From an uncultured Pelagibacteraceae bacterium (GTDB taxonomy: Bacteria; Pseudomonadota; Alphaproteobacteria; Pelagibacterales; Pelagibacteraceae): a stretch of DNA of 64,000 bases. Position 1 is the first letter of the stretch. The number at the start of each line of letters is the position of its first letter. The stretch spans positions 21,594 to 85,593 of the forward strand of contig CACIRJ010000001.1 in assembly GCA_902588975.1 (NCBI GenBank), in the 5' to 3' direction. Shown here in pieces: positions 18,773-26,405 of the stretch. Under the pieces are notes generated by a model, which had not been told where the DNA came from, ran no database searches, and was given only the letters and a program-made list of their open reading frames with translations. The translations under genes were made by a program, and so were the position numbers.

Positions 18773-19542
18773 TAATTATATGGGGGCCTCGTATAACCTT
18801 TAACAGATTCTGTGAAAATTTCATATGAATCTTCTGTTATACCAACAGTGTGCTCAAATTGTGCTGATAAAGATTTATCTTTAGTTACAGCTGTCCACCC
18901 ATCATTTAAAACTTTTGTTTCATATTTTCCGTAATTTATCATTGGTTCAATAGTAAAAGTCATACCAGGTATTAGTTCTTTGCCAGTATTTTTAGATCCA
19001 TAATGAAGTATATTAGGAGGTTCATGAAATACATTACTTATTCCATGCCCACAAAAATCTCTTACAACTGAATAACCTTTGCTTTCAACATAAGATTGAA
19101 TTTCAAATCCTATATCACCAAGTTTTTTACCTGGTTCTAAAATAGATATTGCTTTCATCAAAGAATCATAGGTTGCTTCGATTAAATTTTTTGCCTTAAC
19201 TGGAACATTTCCAACTTCATACATTCTACTTGTATCTCCATAATGATTATCAATGACCGCTGTCACATCAACATTAACTGCATCACCATCCTCTAAAATT
19301 CTCTCAGATGGTATTCCATGACAAACTACATGGTTTAATGATGTGCAGAGTGATTTTTCAAAACCTCTATAAAATAATGGAGCTGAATAGCCACCATTAT
19401 CTTTTATAAATTCATAACCTAATTTATCGATCTTATCTGTTGATACTCCTGGTTTAATATAATCTGTAAGCATGTCTAAAGTTTTAGATGCAAGCTTTCC
19501 AGCAACTCTCATCTTTTCAAATTTTTCTTTATAATCACTCAT
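18772..19542 (-). CDS. map: Methionine aminopeptidase, type I
   Basis: Removes the initiator methionine from new proteins. A 256-residue type I enzyme without an SH3 extension. The metal ligands are in VNVDVTAVIDNHYGDTSR, the GHGISNVFHEPP segment and FTIEPMINYG near the C-terminus; HVVCHGIPS carries the substrate His. Its start lies eight bases inside the end of sfsA. A single-copy essential gene, here upstream of the purine genes. Confidence 0.96.
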   Translation of the reverse strand: MSDYKEKFEKMRVAGKLASKTLDMLTDYIKPGVSTDKIDKLGYEFIKDNGGYSAPLFYRGFEKSLCTSLNHVVCHGIPSERILEDGDAVNVDVTAVIDNHYGDTSRMYEVGNVPVKAKNLIEATYDSLMKAISILEPGKKLGDIGFEIQSYVESKGYSVVRDFCGHGISNVFHEPPNILHYGSKNTGKELIPGMTFTIEPMINYGKYETKVLNDGWTAVTKDKSLSAQFEHTVGITEDSYEIFTESVKGYTRPPYN

Positions 19543-20221
19543 CTATAATATTAATTTTTTTTTCAATTTTAATCTCTTTAGAACTAAGTTTGCATCTATA
19601 AGCGAGAAATTTAACTCCCGCTTTTTTTGCTTTTTTGTAGTTTTCAAAATAAATTTGATCAATATCTTTTGCAACTCTAAAGTTATTAATATTTTGAATT
19701 TGCGTTAAAAATAAGACATATGGCTTATATCCTTTTTTAATAGATTTAATTAGCATATTTAGATGTTTTGTTCCTCTTGATGTTACTGCATCAGGAAATT
19801 CCGCAAGATCATTTTCTCTAAATAATGTTACATTCTTTACTTCTATTAAATAGCTGTCACATAAAAAATCAAATCTTGTATCATCACTAAATTTAAATTC
19901 TGGTTTAATATTTTCGATAGTTTTAAACTCAGATATTAATTTATTTTCTAATCCATGATTAACGATTTTGTTAGCTCTATGAGTATTTACACCAACGTAT
20001 CTTTTATTTGCTTTAATAATTTCTAATGTAAATTTCAGTTTTCTCTTTGGATCATTGTGTTCTGTAACTAGAACTTCATTACCTTGATCCAAGAGGCCCT
20101 GCATAGATCCGGTGTTAGGACAATGTGCCGTTATAATCTTGTTATTTACTTTTATATCGGCGAAAAATCTCTTATATCTTTTTAATAATTTTCCTTTAAT
20201 AAGGCTAGTTGTAAATTTCAT
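19535..20221 (-). CDS. sfsA: SfsA family protein (putative DNA-binding nuclease-like)
   Basis: Member of the SfsA family, named for maltose regulation in E. coli, with a biochemical role that is still unclear. The 228 residues show an N-terminal OB-like part with CPNTGSMQGLL, then a PD-(D/E)XK-like segment: FDFLCDSYLIEVKNVTL near residue 121-137, FPDAVTSRGTKHL, and the C-terminal VKFLAYRCKLS. First gene of the nine-gene minus-strand unit. Only 22 bases separate its ATG from the divergent start at 20244. Confidence 0.92.
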   Translation of the reverse strand: MKFTTSLIKGKLLKRYKRFFADIKVNNKIITAHCPNTGSMQGLLDQGNEVLVTEHNDPKRKLKFTLEIIKANKRYVGVNTHRANKIVNHGLENKLISEFKTIENIKPEFKFSDDTRFDFLCDSYLIEVKNVTLFRENDLAEFPDAVTSRGTKHLNMLIKSIKKGYKPYVLFLTQIQNINNFRVAKDIDQIYFENYKKAKKAGVKFLAYRCKLSSKEIKIEKKINIIDE

Positions 20222-20243
20222 ATAAATTTACTTATATTTACAT
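20222..20243. promoter_or_regulatory. 22-bp divergent start region between sfsA and a CinA-like gene
   Basis: Only A/T-rich DNA (TATAAATTTAC-like on one side, TATATTTACAT-like on the other) separates two divergent start codons. Any promoters must sit partly inside the opposite coding regions, or the -10 elements are here and the transcripts are almost leaderless. No Shine-Dalgarno sequence is seen on either strand. Confidence 0.4.
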
Positions 20244-20993
20244 ATGCAAAATAAAAAAGAGATAAATGCTGGTATTTTAATTATCGGTAATGAAGTTCTA
20301 TCGGGTAGAACACAAGATGTTAATACAAGCACATTGGCAATTTGGTTAAATTCATTAGGTATACCTGTTGCAGAAGTCAGAGTTATTCCAGATGATGAAA
20401 GTATAATTATAAATACAGTTAATGAACTGAGAAAAAAATATTCATATATATTTACAACAGGAGGAATAGGGCCAACTCACGACGATATTACAGCAGAGTC
20501 TGTCTCTAAAGCATTTAATATTAAATACGGTTTCCATAAAGAGGCTTTTTCAATACTAGAAAATTATTATAAACCAGGTGAATTTAATGAAGGCAGACAA
20601 AAGATGGCTAAAATGCCTGTTAGTGCAAATTTAATTTTAAATCCTTCTAGTGGTGCACCAGGATTTTATGTTGAAAATGTATATTGTCTTCCAGGAGTTC
20701 CATCAATTATGAAAGCAATGCTTGGAAGTTTAAATAACCTTTTAGTTGGAGGAGAGCCAATATTGAGTGAAACAATTAATTTAAGAACTGTCGAGAGTGA
20801 AATAGCAAAATCTTTAACAGAGGTTCAAAATAATAATTCTGAAGTTGATATCGGAAGTTACCCTTTTTTTAAAGCTGGTAAACTAGGTGTATCTATTGTT
20901 GTCCGATCTGTCGATAAAACAAAAATTGATAAATGTAATTCTGAAATACTTAAATTTGTAAAAGATAAACAAATTGAAATAGTTGAGCGCTAA
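20244..20993 (+). CDS. Molybdopterin-binding/CinA N-terminal domain protein
   Basis: A 249-residue protein of the COG1058 type (MoCF-biosynthesis domain of CinA). Visible are the AGILIIGNEVLSGRTQDVNT start, FTTGGIGPTHDD near residue 73-84, and LPGVPSIM. The C-terminal nicotinamide-mononucleotide deamidase domain of full CinA is absent. Related domains act as ADP-ribose pyrophosphatases or bind molybdopterin; nothing in this window supports molybdenum cofactor synthesis, so a nucleotide-related role is more likely. First of a plus-strand series with tight spacing (2-3 bp). Confidence 0.82.
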   Translation: MQNKKEINAGILIIGNEVLSGRTQDVNTSTLAIWLNSLGIPVAEVRVIPDDESIIINTVNELRKKYSYIFTTGGIGPTHDDITAESVSKAFNIKYGFHKEAFSILENYYKPGEFNEGRQKMAKMPVSANLILNPSSGAPGFYVENVYCLPGVPSIMKAMLGSLNNLLVGGEPILSETINLRTVESEIAKSLTEVQNNNSEVDIGSYPFFKAGKLGVSIVVRSVDKTKIDKCNSEILKFVKDKQIEIVER

Positions 20994-20995
20994 TT

Positions 20996-21400
20996 ATGCT
21001 TTATTTTGCTTACGGAAGTAATCTAAATCATTTTCAAATGAAAAGAAGATGTAAAGATTCCAAATTTATTAAAAAGATAAATTTAAAAGGATATACACTT
21101 AATTTCAGAAGTAAGTATCGTGCAGCAGATATAGAAAAGAAAAAAAATTCTATTGTGCCAGGCGGACTGTACGAGATATCAAAAAGTGACGAAAAAAAAC
21201 TAGATATTTATGAAGATTATCCAATTCTATATAAAAAAATGTACTTTAAGTATTATAACAATACTGTGATGACTTATATCATGCCTAAAAAAACAATTTT
21301 TAGATATCCAACAGAAAGATATCTAAACGTTGTTAAGCAGGGTTATAAAGATTGTAAATTAGATAAAAAATTTCTCAAAAAAGCTTTAGTGAATTTTTAA
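20996..21400 (+). CDS. Gamma-glutamylcyclotransferase-like (AIG2/GGCT fold) protein
   Basis: A 134-residue protein with the family signature YFAYGSNLN at residues 3-11, a central GGLYEIS strand and the DIYEDYP segment, whose acidic residue corresponds to the usual catalytic Glu region. Such enzymes release 5-oxoproline from gamma-glutamyl compounds. The real substrate here is not evident. Two bases after the CinA-like gene and three before azlC. Confidence 0.75.
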   Translation: MLYFAYGSNLNHFQMKRRCKDSKFIKKINLKGYTLNFRSKYRAADIEKKKNSIVPGGLYEISKSDEKKLDIYEDYPILYKKMYFKYYNNTVMTYIMPKKTIFRYPTERYLNVVKQGYKDCKLDKKFLKKALVNF

Positions 21401-21403
21401 TTA

Positions 21404-22090
21404 ATGCTTTCAAAATCAAAAATATTTTTTAAAGGTATAGTTGCTGTTTTACCTCATATGTTATCAGTAATTCCTTTTGGAATTATAACTGGAGCTATTG
21501 GTATAGAATTAGGTTTTGATCCAATTTTAGTTTATGCAACTTCCTTGATTATTTTTGGTGGCGCTTCACAGATAATATTTATGCAACTTTTGTCAGGTGG
21601 AGCTTCATCATTAGTAGCCATTACATCAGTTGGAGTAATAAACTCGAGACATTTATTATATGGAGCAGTTTTATCTGAGTATTTAGAAAAACTTAGCTTT
21701 ATTAAAAAATTATTTATTTCTTATTTTATTGTAGACCAAGGCTTTGCAGAATCCAACAAGTACATTAAACAAAATAAAAATTTATCTAATCCACATTATT
21801 ATATTCTTGGTACAGGAATAACACTTTGGTTTTGTTGGCAGTTATCCACAATTAGTGGAATTATATTGGGCTCATTTATTCCTGAAGAATTGGGTTTAAA
21901 ATTTGCGATCCCTCTCACTTTTTTAGCGATTATTGTAAATGACATAAGAAAATTAGATCATGTTTTTGTGATGTTGGTATCTGGATTTGCATCATTAATT
22001 TTATTTAATGCTCCATTTAAATCTTACATAATATTATCTCCTATAGTCGCTCTAATTGCTGCATTTATAATGTTGAGGTTTAAAAAATGA
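21404..22090 (+). CDS. azlC: AzlC family branched-chain amino acid exporter, large subunit
   Basis: Integral membrane protein of the AzlC/YgaZ family, which together with AzlD exports branched-chain amino acids. The 228 residues hold five or six hydrophobic segments. Family features include IPFGIITGAIGIELGF near residue 19-34, FGGASQIIFMQLL, and NSRHLLYGAVLS. azlD follows with a four-base ATGA overlap, the usual two-gene arrangement. Export of another small solute is possible. Confidence 0.88.
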   Translation: MLSKSKIFFKGIVAVLPHMLSVIPFGIITGAIGIELGFDPILVYATSLIIFGGASQIIFMQLLSGGASSLVAITSVGVINSRHLLYGAVLSEYLEKLSFIKKLFISYFIVDQGFAESNKYIKQNKNLSNPHYYILGTGITLWFCWQLSTISGIILGSFIPEELGLKFAIPLTFLAIIVNDIRKLDHVFVMLVSGFASLILFNAPFKSYIILSPIVALIAAFIMLRFKK

Positions 22091-22404
22091 CCTGGTTTTC
22101 AATTATAGTGTCTGGAATAGTAACTTATTTCTCTAGGATGGCCATGGTCGCTTTAATTGATAGAGAAATGCTTGGAACAAAAGTCAAAGAGGTTCTTAAT
22201 TATGTTCCAGCAGCTGTATTTCCAGCAATAATATTTCCTGGTGTTTTTTTTAATGATTTTGGTTTGTTTGTAGAAATCACAGATCCAAAAATTTATGGTG
22301 CAATTGTTGCTTTAGTTGTTGGATTTTACTCAAGGAGTGTAATCGCCACTATTGTTTCAGGATTATTATCTTATTGGTTTATTATTTTTTTCTTATTAAG
22401 ATAG
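22087..22404 (+). CDS. azlD: AzlD family branched-chain amino acid exporter, small subunit
   Basis: Small membrane partner of AzlC. The 105 residues contain about four transmembrane stretches; the N-terminal SGIVTYFSRMAMVALI and the VPAAVFPAIIFPGV motif are typical AzlD. Translationally coupled to azlC. Confidence 0.88.
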   Translation: MTWFSIIVSGIVTYFSRMAMVALIDREMLGTKVKEVLNYVPAAVFPAIIFPGVFFNDFGLFVEITDPKIYGAIVALVVGFYSRSVIATIVSGLLSYWFIIFFLLR

Positions 22405-22408
22405 ATTT

Positions 22409-23701
22409 GTGTATTTATATACTAAACTTCAAAATTTAAAAAAACCAATTAGAGTTGCTTTTGTTGGCTGTGGGAAATTTGTTTCAATGTTTCTCGCCCA
22501 ATATAATCAATTAAACAAAATCATTTTAGATTCAATCATAGAGCTTGATATTGAGAGAGCAAAAAAAAATTGTTTAAATAGTGGATTATCTAGTGAAACT
22601 ATACAAAAGATTAATTTCGCAGATAATTTAGACAAAGTTTTTAACAGAGAAATTGATGTATTTATTGAAGCTACAGGCAACCCTATAGCAGGCACATTAC
22701 ATGCAAAGAAAATCATAGAAAGTAAAAAGCATGTAATAATGGTTAATGTTGAGGCAGATGTTTTATGTGGAAAGTATTTGTCTGATTTAGCTAAAAAGAA
22801 CAACGTTATCTGTTCAATGGCTTATGGTGATCAGCCATCATTAATATTAGAACAAATTGAATGGGCAAAATTAAATGGTTTTGAAGTTATATGTGCAGGA
22901 AAAGGAACAAAATATCATCCATCTTTTGAATATTCGACACCAGAAACCGTCTGGGGTCACTACGGATTAACTAAAGAAAGAGCTGAAAATGAATCTGGAA
23001 TGAACCCTAAAATGTTTAATAGTTTTTTATGTGGAGATAAATCATCAATAGAAATGTGTGCTGTTAGCAATGCTACAGACTTAAAATGCCCAAATAGTGG
23101 ATTAACATATCCTCCAATCGGAGTTTATGACATTGCTAAAAAACTAATCCCGAAATCTGAAGGAGGTTTATTAGATTATTCTGGTCAAGTAGAAGTTATT
23201 TCAAGTATAGATTTAGATAAAAAAGATATTTCAAATGATCTTAGATGGGGAGTTTATATTGTTATTAAAGCTCAAAATGAGTATGTGAAAAACTGTTTTA
23301 AAGATTATGGAATGGTAACTGACTCTTCCGGAAGTTATTCAGCTATTTGGAGGCCTTATCATTATATTGGATTAGAATTAGCTCAATCAATCTATTCCAT
23401 AATGCTTGATAATAAGGCCACAGGTCATACAAAAAATTTTAATGCTGAGATAGCTAGTGTCGCAAAAAAAGATTTAAAGGCAGGACAAAAACTTGATGGG
23501 GAAGGGGGTTATTGTGCAAGGGGAAGGTTGATTTCATCTAAAAAATCTAAACAAGAAAGAATTTTACCTATGGGTTATACTGATAATGCTACTTTAAAAA
23601 AAGACATCAAGAAAGATGAATTTATAAGTTTAGATGATGTTGAGCTTAATTTGCAAAAAGAAATAATTGAAGCTAGAGAATATCAATACAATCTAATATA
23701 G
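22409..23701 (+). CDS. Homoserine-dehydrogenase-like oxidoreductase with C-terminal SAF domain, function unassigned
   Basis: A 430-residue probable NAD(P)-dependent oxidoreductase. The N-terminal Rossmann motif VAFVGCGKFVSMF (residues 16-28) leads to a homoserine-dehydrogenase-like fold with FIEATGNP. The last 80 or so residues (LKAGQKLDGEGG, LKKDIKKDEFISLDDV) look like a SAF domain, as in sialate synthases and altronate dehydratases. No catalytic family known to me fits closely enough to name a substrate. The start is GTG (22409), four bases after azlD; its stop overlaps the next start. Context (AzlCD exporter, membrane protein) does not settle its pathway. Confidence 0.7.
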   Translation: MYLYTKLQNLKKPIRVAFVGCGKFVSMFLAQYNQLNKIILDSIIELDIERAKKNCLNSGLSSETIQKINFADNLDKVFNREIDVFIEATGNPIAGTLHAKKIIESKKHVIMVNVEADVLCGKYLSDLAKKNNVICSMAYGDQPSLILEQIEWAKLNGFEVICAGKGTKYHPSFEYSTPETVWGHYGLTKERAENESGMNPKMFNSFLCGDKSSIEMCAVSNATDLKCPNSGLTYPPIGVYDIAKKLIPKSEGGLLDYSGQVEVISSIDLDKKDISNDLRWGVYIVIKAQNEYVKNCFKDYGMVTDSSGSYSAIWRPYHYIGLELAQSIYSIMLDNKATGHTKNFNAEIASVAKKDLKAGQKLDGEGGYCARGRLISSKKSKQERILPMGYTDNATLKKDIKKDEFISLDDVELNLQKEIIEAREYQYNLI

Positions 23702-24135
23702 TGAGTTATATAACTCTTTTTGTCATTTCTTTTTTAGCAGCTACTATTTTACCCTTATCATCAGAAATTACGCTTGCAGGACTTACGGCCATTGAATCTA
23801 ATAATAATTTCATATTACTGCTTGTGGCAAGCTTGGGTAACATACTTGGTTCATCTTTTAATTGGGTTTTGGGAATTTATTCTAGAAAATTTGAGTCCAA
23901 AAAATGGTTTCCATTTAATCAAAAGCAAATGAAGCGATCTTCCAAATGGTTTTTGAAGTATGGTAAATGGTCTTTATTGTTTGCTTGGTTGCCTATAGTT
24001 GGAGATCCGCTAACTTTTATTGCGGGTACTATGCGAATTAGTTTCTTAAATTTTTTAGTCCTGGTTGCTATAGGGAAAGTGGCGCGTTATGTTATTGTTA
24101 TTGCAGTGACAAATTGGTCTTTAAACCTATTTTAA
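23701..24135 (+). CDS. YqaA/DedA-type small membrane protein
   Basis: A 144-residue membrane protein with three or four hydrophobic segments, of the YqaA (SNARE-associated/DedA-like) family. Typical pieces are LPLSSEITLAGL near the N-terminus, LGNILGSSFNWVLG, and FAWLPIVGDPLTFIAG with the conserved Gly-Asp-Pro. DedA proteins are implicated in membrane lipid flipping, and this short branch is poorly studied. GTG start one base inside the previous stop. Confidence 0.78.
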   Translation: MSYITLFVISFLAATILPLSSEITLAGLTAIESNNNFILLLVASLGNILGSSFNWVLGIYSRKFESKKWFPFNQKQMKRSSKWFLKYGKWSLLFAWLPIVGDPLTFIAGTMRISFLNFLVLVAIGKVARYVIVIAVTNWSLNLF

Positions 24136-24145
24136 AATCATTCAT

Positions 24146-24161
24146 CTGCATTTTGGTGCAG
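24146..24161 (+). terminator. Possible weak terminator after the azlC-yqaA series
   Basis: Five-base perfect arms CTGCA/TGCAG around a six-base loop, ten bases after the stop codon, followed by TTT then a run of A. The U-tract is short, so it may be a 3'-end stabilising hairpin rather than a true intrinsic terminator. Confidence 0.4.
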
Positions 24162-24311
24162 TTTAAAAAAAATATCAACTAAAGTTTAATTGAAATATTA
24201 TCCTATAGATTATGAGACAACCAGAGCATAGGGAGATAGAATAAAAAAAATTTACTTATTAATCTTGTTCAACTATAAATATTAGCATAAATACTCATGA
24301 AAATAACTCAT
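24162..24311. other. Unexplained intergenic stretch upstream of tRNA-Leu
   Basis: About 150 bases without an open frame, part of the longest gap in the window (24136-24311, 176 bp). It must include the tRNA-Leu promoter; TTGTTC near 24269 followed 17 bases later by a TAAATA-like box is a weak candidate. The part around 24198-24242 is less A/T-rich and can form a bulged stem (CCTAT with ATAGG, TATC with GATA), so a small RNA is possible but not shown. Confidence 0.3.
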
Positions 24312-24397
24312 GCCCTCGTGGTGAAATTGGTAGACACAAAGGACTTAAAATCCTTGCCCTTTTGGGAGTGCCAGTTCGAGTCTGGCCGAGGGCACCA
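24312..24397 (+). tRNA. tRNA-Leu (anticodon TAA)
   Basis: An 86-base cloverleaf: acceptor arms GCCCTCG/CGAGGGC, anticodon stem AAGGA/TCCTT with loop CTTAAAA giving anticodon TAA, a long variable arm as in class II tRNAs, a GTTCGAGTC T-loop, and an encoded ACCA. nadK begins three bases after its CCA. Confidence 0.97.
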
Positions 24398-24400
24398 CTA

Positions 24401-25171
24401 ATGGTTAATCCTTTTTTAGTTTATGACAAAAATTCTAGATCATCTAAAATTAAAAATGCAGTCTTAAAAAGAATAAAGACATATTCTTTGTCAAAATCTA
24501 ATTTAATAATTGTGATAGGTGGAGATGGTTTTATGCTCGAAACATTAAAAAAATATAATAAATACAAAAAACCTTTTTATGGAATAAATTCGGGAAACTA
24601 TGGTTTCCTCATGAATAAATTTTCTGAAAAAACAAACTATAAAAATTTAATTAAAGGAAGATTAGTCTCAATATCTCCATTAGAGATGAGTGTAAAAAAT
24701 AAATCAAATATTATAAAAAAATGTATTGCAATTAACGAAATCTCAGTTCTAAGACAAAGTAGACAAACTGCATCATTAACGATTTCAAATGGTAAAAAAC
24801 AAATTATAAAACATTTAATTTCTGATGGTGTCTTGGTATCAACACCTGCAGGTAGCACAGCTTATAACCTTTCTGTTCATGGTCCTATTCTTAGTATAGA
24901 TTCAAATAAGTTATCTATAAGTCCTATTAGTGCTTTCAGACCTAGGAGATGGAAAGGAAAAATAGTTAGTGATAAATCTAAAATCACAATTAAGAATTTA
25001 AATTATATAAAGAGACCCATAAGTGCTGTTGCTGACAATATTGAGGTAAGAAATGCAAAATCAATATCAATTAAAACTAACAAAAAAATTAAATTTAATT
25101 TAATTTTTGATAAAAACAGAAGTCTTCAAAAAAAAATTAAAATTGAACAGTTGAGAAATGAAATAAATTAA
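24401..25171 (+). CDS. nadK: NAD kinase
   Basis: Phosphorylates NAD+ to NADP+. The 256 residues are slightly shorter than usual. The key GGDG motif is in VIGGDGFML near residue 47-55, NSGNYGFLMN follows, and DGVLVSTPAGSTAYNLS is the substrate-binding block. The frame stays open back into tRNA-Leu, but I take the ATG at 24401 because the residues before it are tRNA sequence and NPFLVYDK is the expected first strand. Only three bases separate it from the tRNA, and the only Shine-Dalgarno-like bases (GAGGG, 24388-24392) are in the tRNA acceptor stem. Its stop touches the CCA end of antisense tRNA-Thr. Confidence 0.94.
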   Translation: MVNPFLVYDKNSRSSKIKNAVLKRIKTYSLSKSNLIIVIGGDGFMLETLKKYNKYKKPFYGINSGNYGFLMNKFSEKTNYKNLIKGRLVSISPLEMSVKNKSNIIKKCIAINEISVLRQSRQTASLTISNGKKQIIKHLISDGVLVSTPAGSTAYNLSVHGPILSIDSNKLSISPISAFRPRRWKGKIVSDKSKITIKNLNYIKRPISAVADNIEVRNAKSISIKTNKKIKFNLIFDKNRSLQKKIKIEQLRNEIN

Positions 25172-25247
25172 TGGTGCCCCCGCACGGACTCGAACCGCGG
25201 ACCTATTGATTACAAATCAATTGCTCTACCAGCTGAGCTACAAGGGC
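25172..25247 (-). tRNA. tRNA-Thr (anticodon TGT)
   Basis: A 76-base cloverleaf on the minus strand: acceptor GCCCTTG/CGGGGGC with two G-T pairs, anticodon stem ATTGA/TCAAT and loop TTTGTAA giving TGT, T-arm CGCGG-TTCGAGT-CCGTG, encoded ACCA. It lies 33 bases after the rlmB stop on the same strand and probably shares its transcript. Its 3' end abuts the nadK stop codon. Confidence 0.97.
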
Positions 25248-25280
25248 ATTGATGATTTTGTATTACGATTTTTAATATTA

Positions 25281-26024
25281 TCAAGTTTTATTTTTATATT
25301 GATTTATATGATGAAAAACTATTGCAGCACTATTAGATATATTCAAACTCTCAATATTTTTGTTTATATCTATCTTTACAGAAAAATCTGTATATTTTTT
25401 TGTATGTTCTCGCATACCAAATCCTTCAGAACCAAATAATAAAATATTATTTCCATTCCATTTCATTTCGTTAAAGTTTTTTTCAGAACTTGCTTCAAAA
25501 CCATAAATCCAAAAATTTTTTTCCCTCAGGAATTTAAGAGTTGTATTTATATTTGATACCTCGAATATATTTATGTGTTCCATACATCCGCTTGCAGATT
25601 TATACATCAGTTTACTTTCTGATGGAAAATGTCTTTCTTTAATAATTATTCCATCAATATTAAATGATGCAGCACTTCTAATTATAGAGCCTATATTTCT
25701 AGGATCTGTTACTTCGTCTAAACAAGCAAAGGTTAAATAGTTATTTATTTTAATAAAATCTTTTAAATTTTTTTTTTCAAAATGCTCTATTTCAGCGACA
25801 TATCCTTGATGTGTAATTCCATCTTTCGAACAATATTTATCAAGTTCTTTCCGTGTTTTGTAATAAATTTTTAAATCTTTAAGAAGATTTATTCTTGAAC
25901 TTACTCTGTGAATGTTTTTTTTACTTTCTTCAGTAAGAAAAATTTTCAAAACTTTTCTTCTGGGATTTTTTAATGCTTCTATAACCGCATGTTTTCCAAC
26001 TATAAAAAAAGACGACTTGTTCAT
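25281..26024 (-). CDS. rlmB: TrmH/RlmB-family RNA 2'-O-methyltransferase
   Basis: SpoU-family ribose methyltransferase, most like RlmB, which methylates G2251 of 23S rRNA. The 247 residues have an N-terminal substrate-binding domain beginning FFIVGKHAVIEAL and the SpoU motifs DEVTDPRNIGSIIRSA, LLFGSEGFGMR and IDINKNIESLNISNSAAI. The reading frame is open 37 codons further upstream to 26135, but that part is A/T-rich and unlike the family, so I start at the ATG 26022-26024. Target by family resemblance; a TrmH tRNA enzyme is the alternative. Confidence 0.88.
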   Translation of the reverse strand: MNKSSFFIVGKHAVIEALKNPRRKVLKIFLTEESKKNIHRVSSRINLLKDLKIYYKTRKELDKYCSKDGITHQGYVAEIEHFEKKNLKDFIKINNYLTFACLDEVTDPRNIGSIIRSAASFNIDGIIIKERHFPSESKLMYKSASGCMEHINIFEVSNINTTLKFLREKNFWIYGFEASSEKNFNEMKWNGNNILLFGSEGFGMREHTKKYTDFSVKIDINKNIESLNISNSAAIVFHHINQYKNKT

Positions 26025-26163
26025 AATATTTGTTGAATTTACACTATTTTTTGAGCTATTTTCCTTTATTTCACGTATTGCATTTGTACAATAAAAATAT
26101 ATAAAACGCATGTTGTTTAAAGCTTTATTGAACATGGGGTGCTTCCCCCTAAAAATTTATTAA

Positions 26164-26249
<86 letters not shown>

Positions 26250-26290
26250 TTCAATAATTTTTTTTATGACTTGGAGTGTACTTGGGTGTT

Positions 26291-26364
26291 GCGGGTGTAG
26301 TTCAATGGTAGAACGCTAGCCTTCCAAGCTGGATGTAAGGGTTCGATTCCCTTTACCCGCTCCA
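26291..26364 (+). tRNA. tRNA-Gly (anticodon TCC)
   Basis: A 74-base cloverleaf: acceptor GCGGGTG/TACCCGC, anticodon arm CTAGC-CTTCCAA-GCTGG giving TCC, T-arm around GGGTTCGATTCCC, encoded TCCA. 41 bases after tRNA-Tyr and 41 before tuf. Confidence 0.97.
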
Positions 26365-26405
26365 TAAAATTAAAATATGAAAATAATAAATGAGGTAAAT
26401 AAGTA

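Noticed and set aside
23461..23701. SAF domain taken as a sign of a flagellar FlgA or sialate synthase gene
   Set aside because: The N-terminal two thirds are a Rossmann oxidoreductase, and no flagellar or sialate genes are nearby.
24362..24400. N-terminal extension of nadK into tRNA-Leu
   Set aside because: The extra 13 residues are translated from the tRNA variable arm, T-arm and acceptor stem; the ATG at 24401 gives a normal NAD kinase N-terminus.
26025..26135. 37-residue N-terminal extension of rlmB
   Set aside because: Composition is A/T-driven and unlike the family; MNKSSFFIVGKHAV at 26024 is the expected start.
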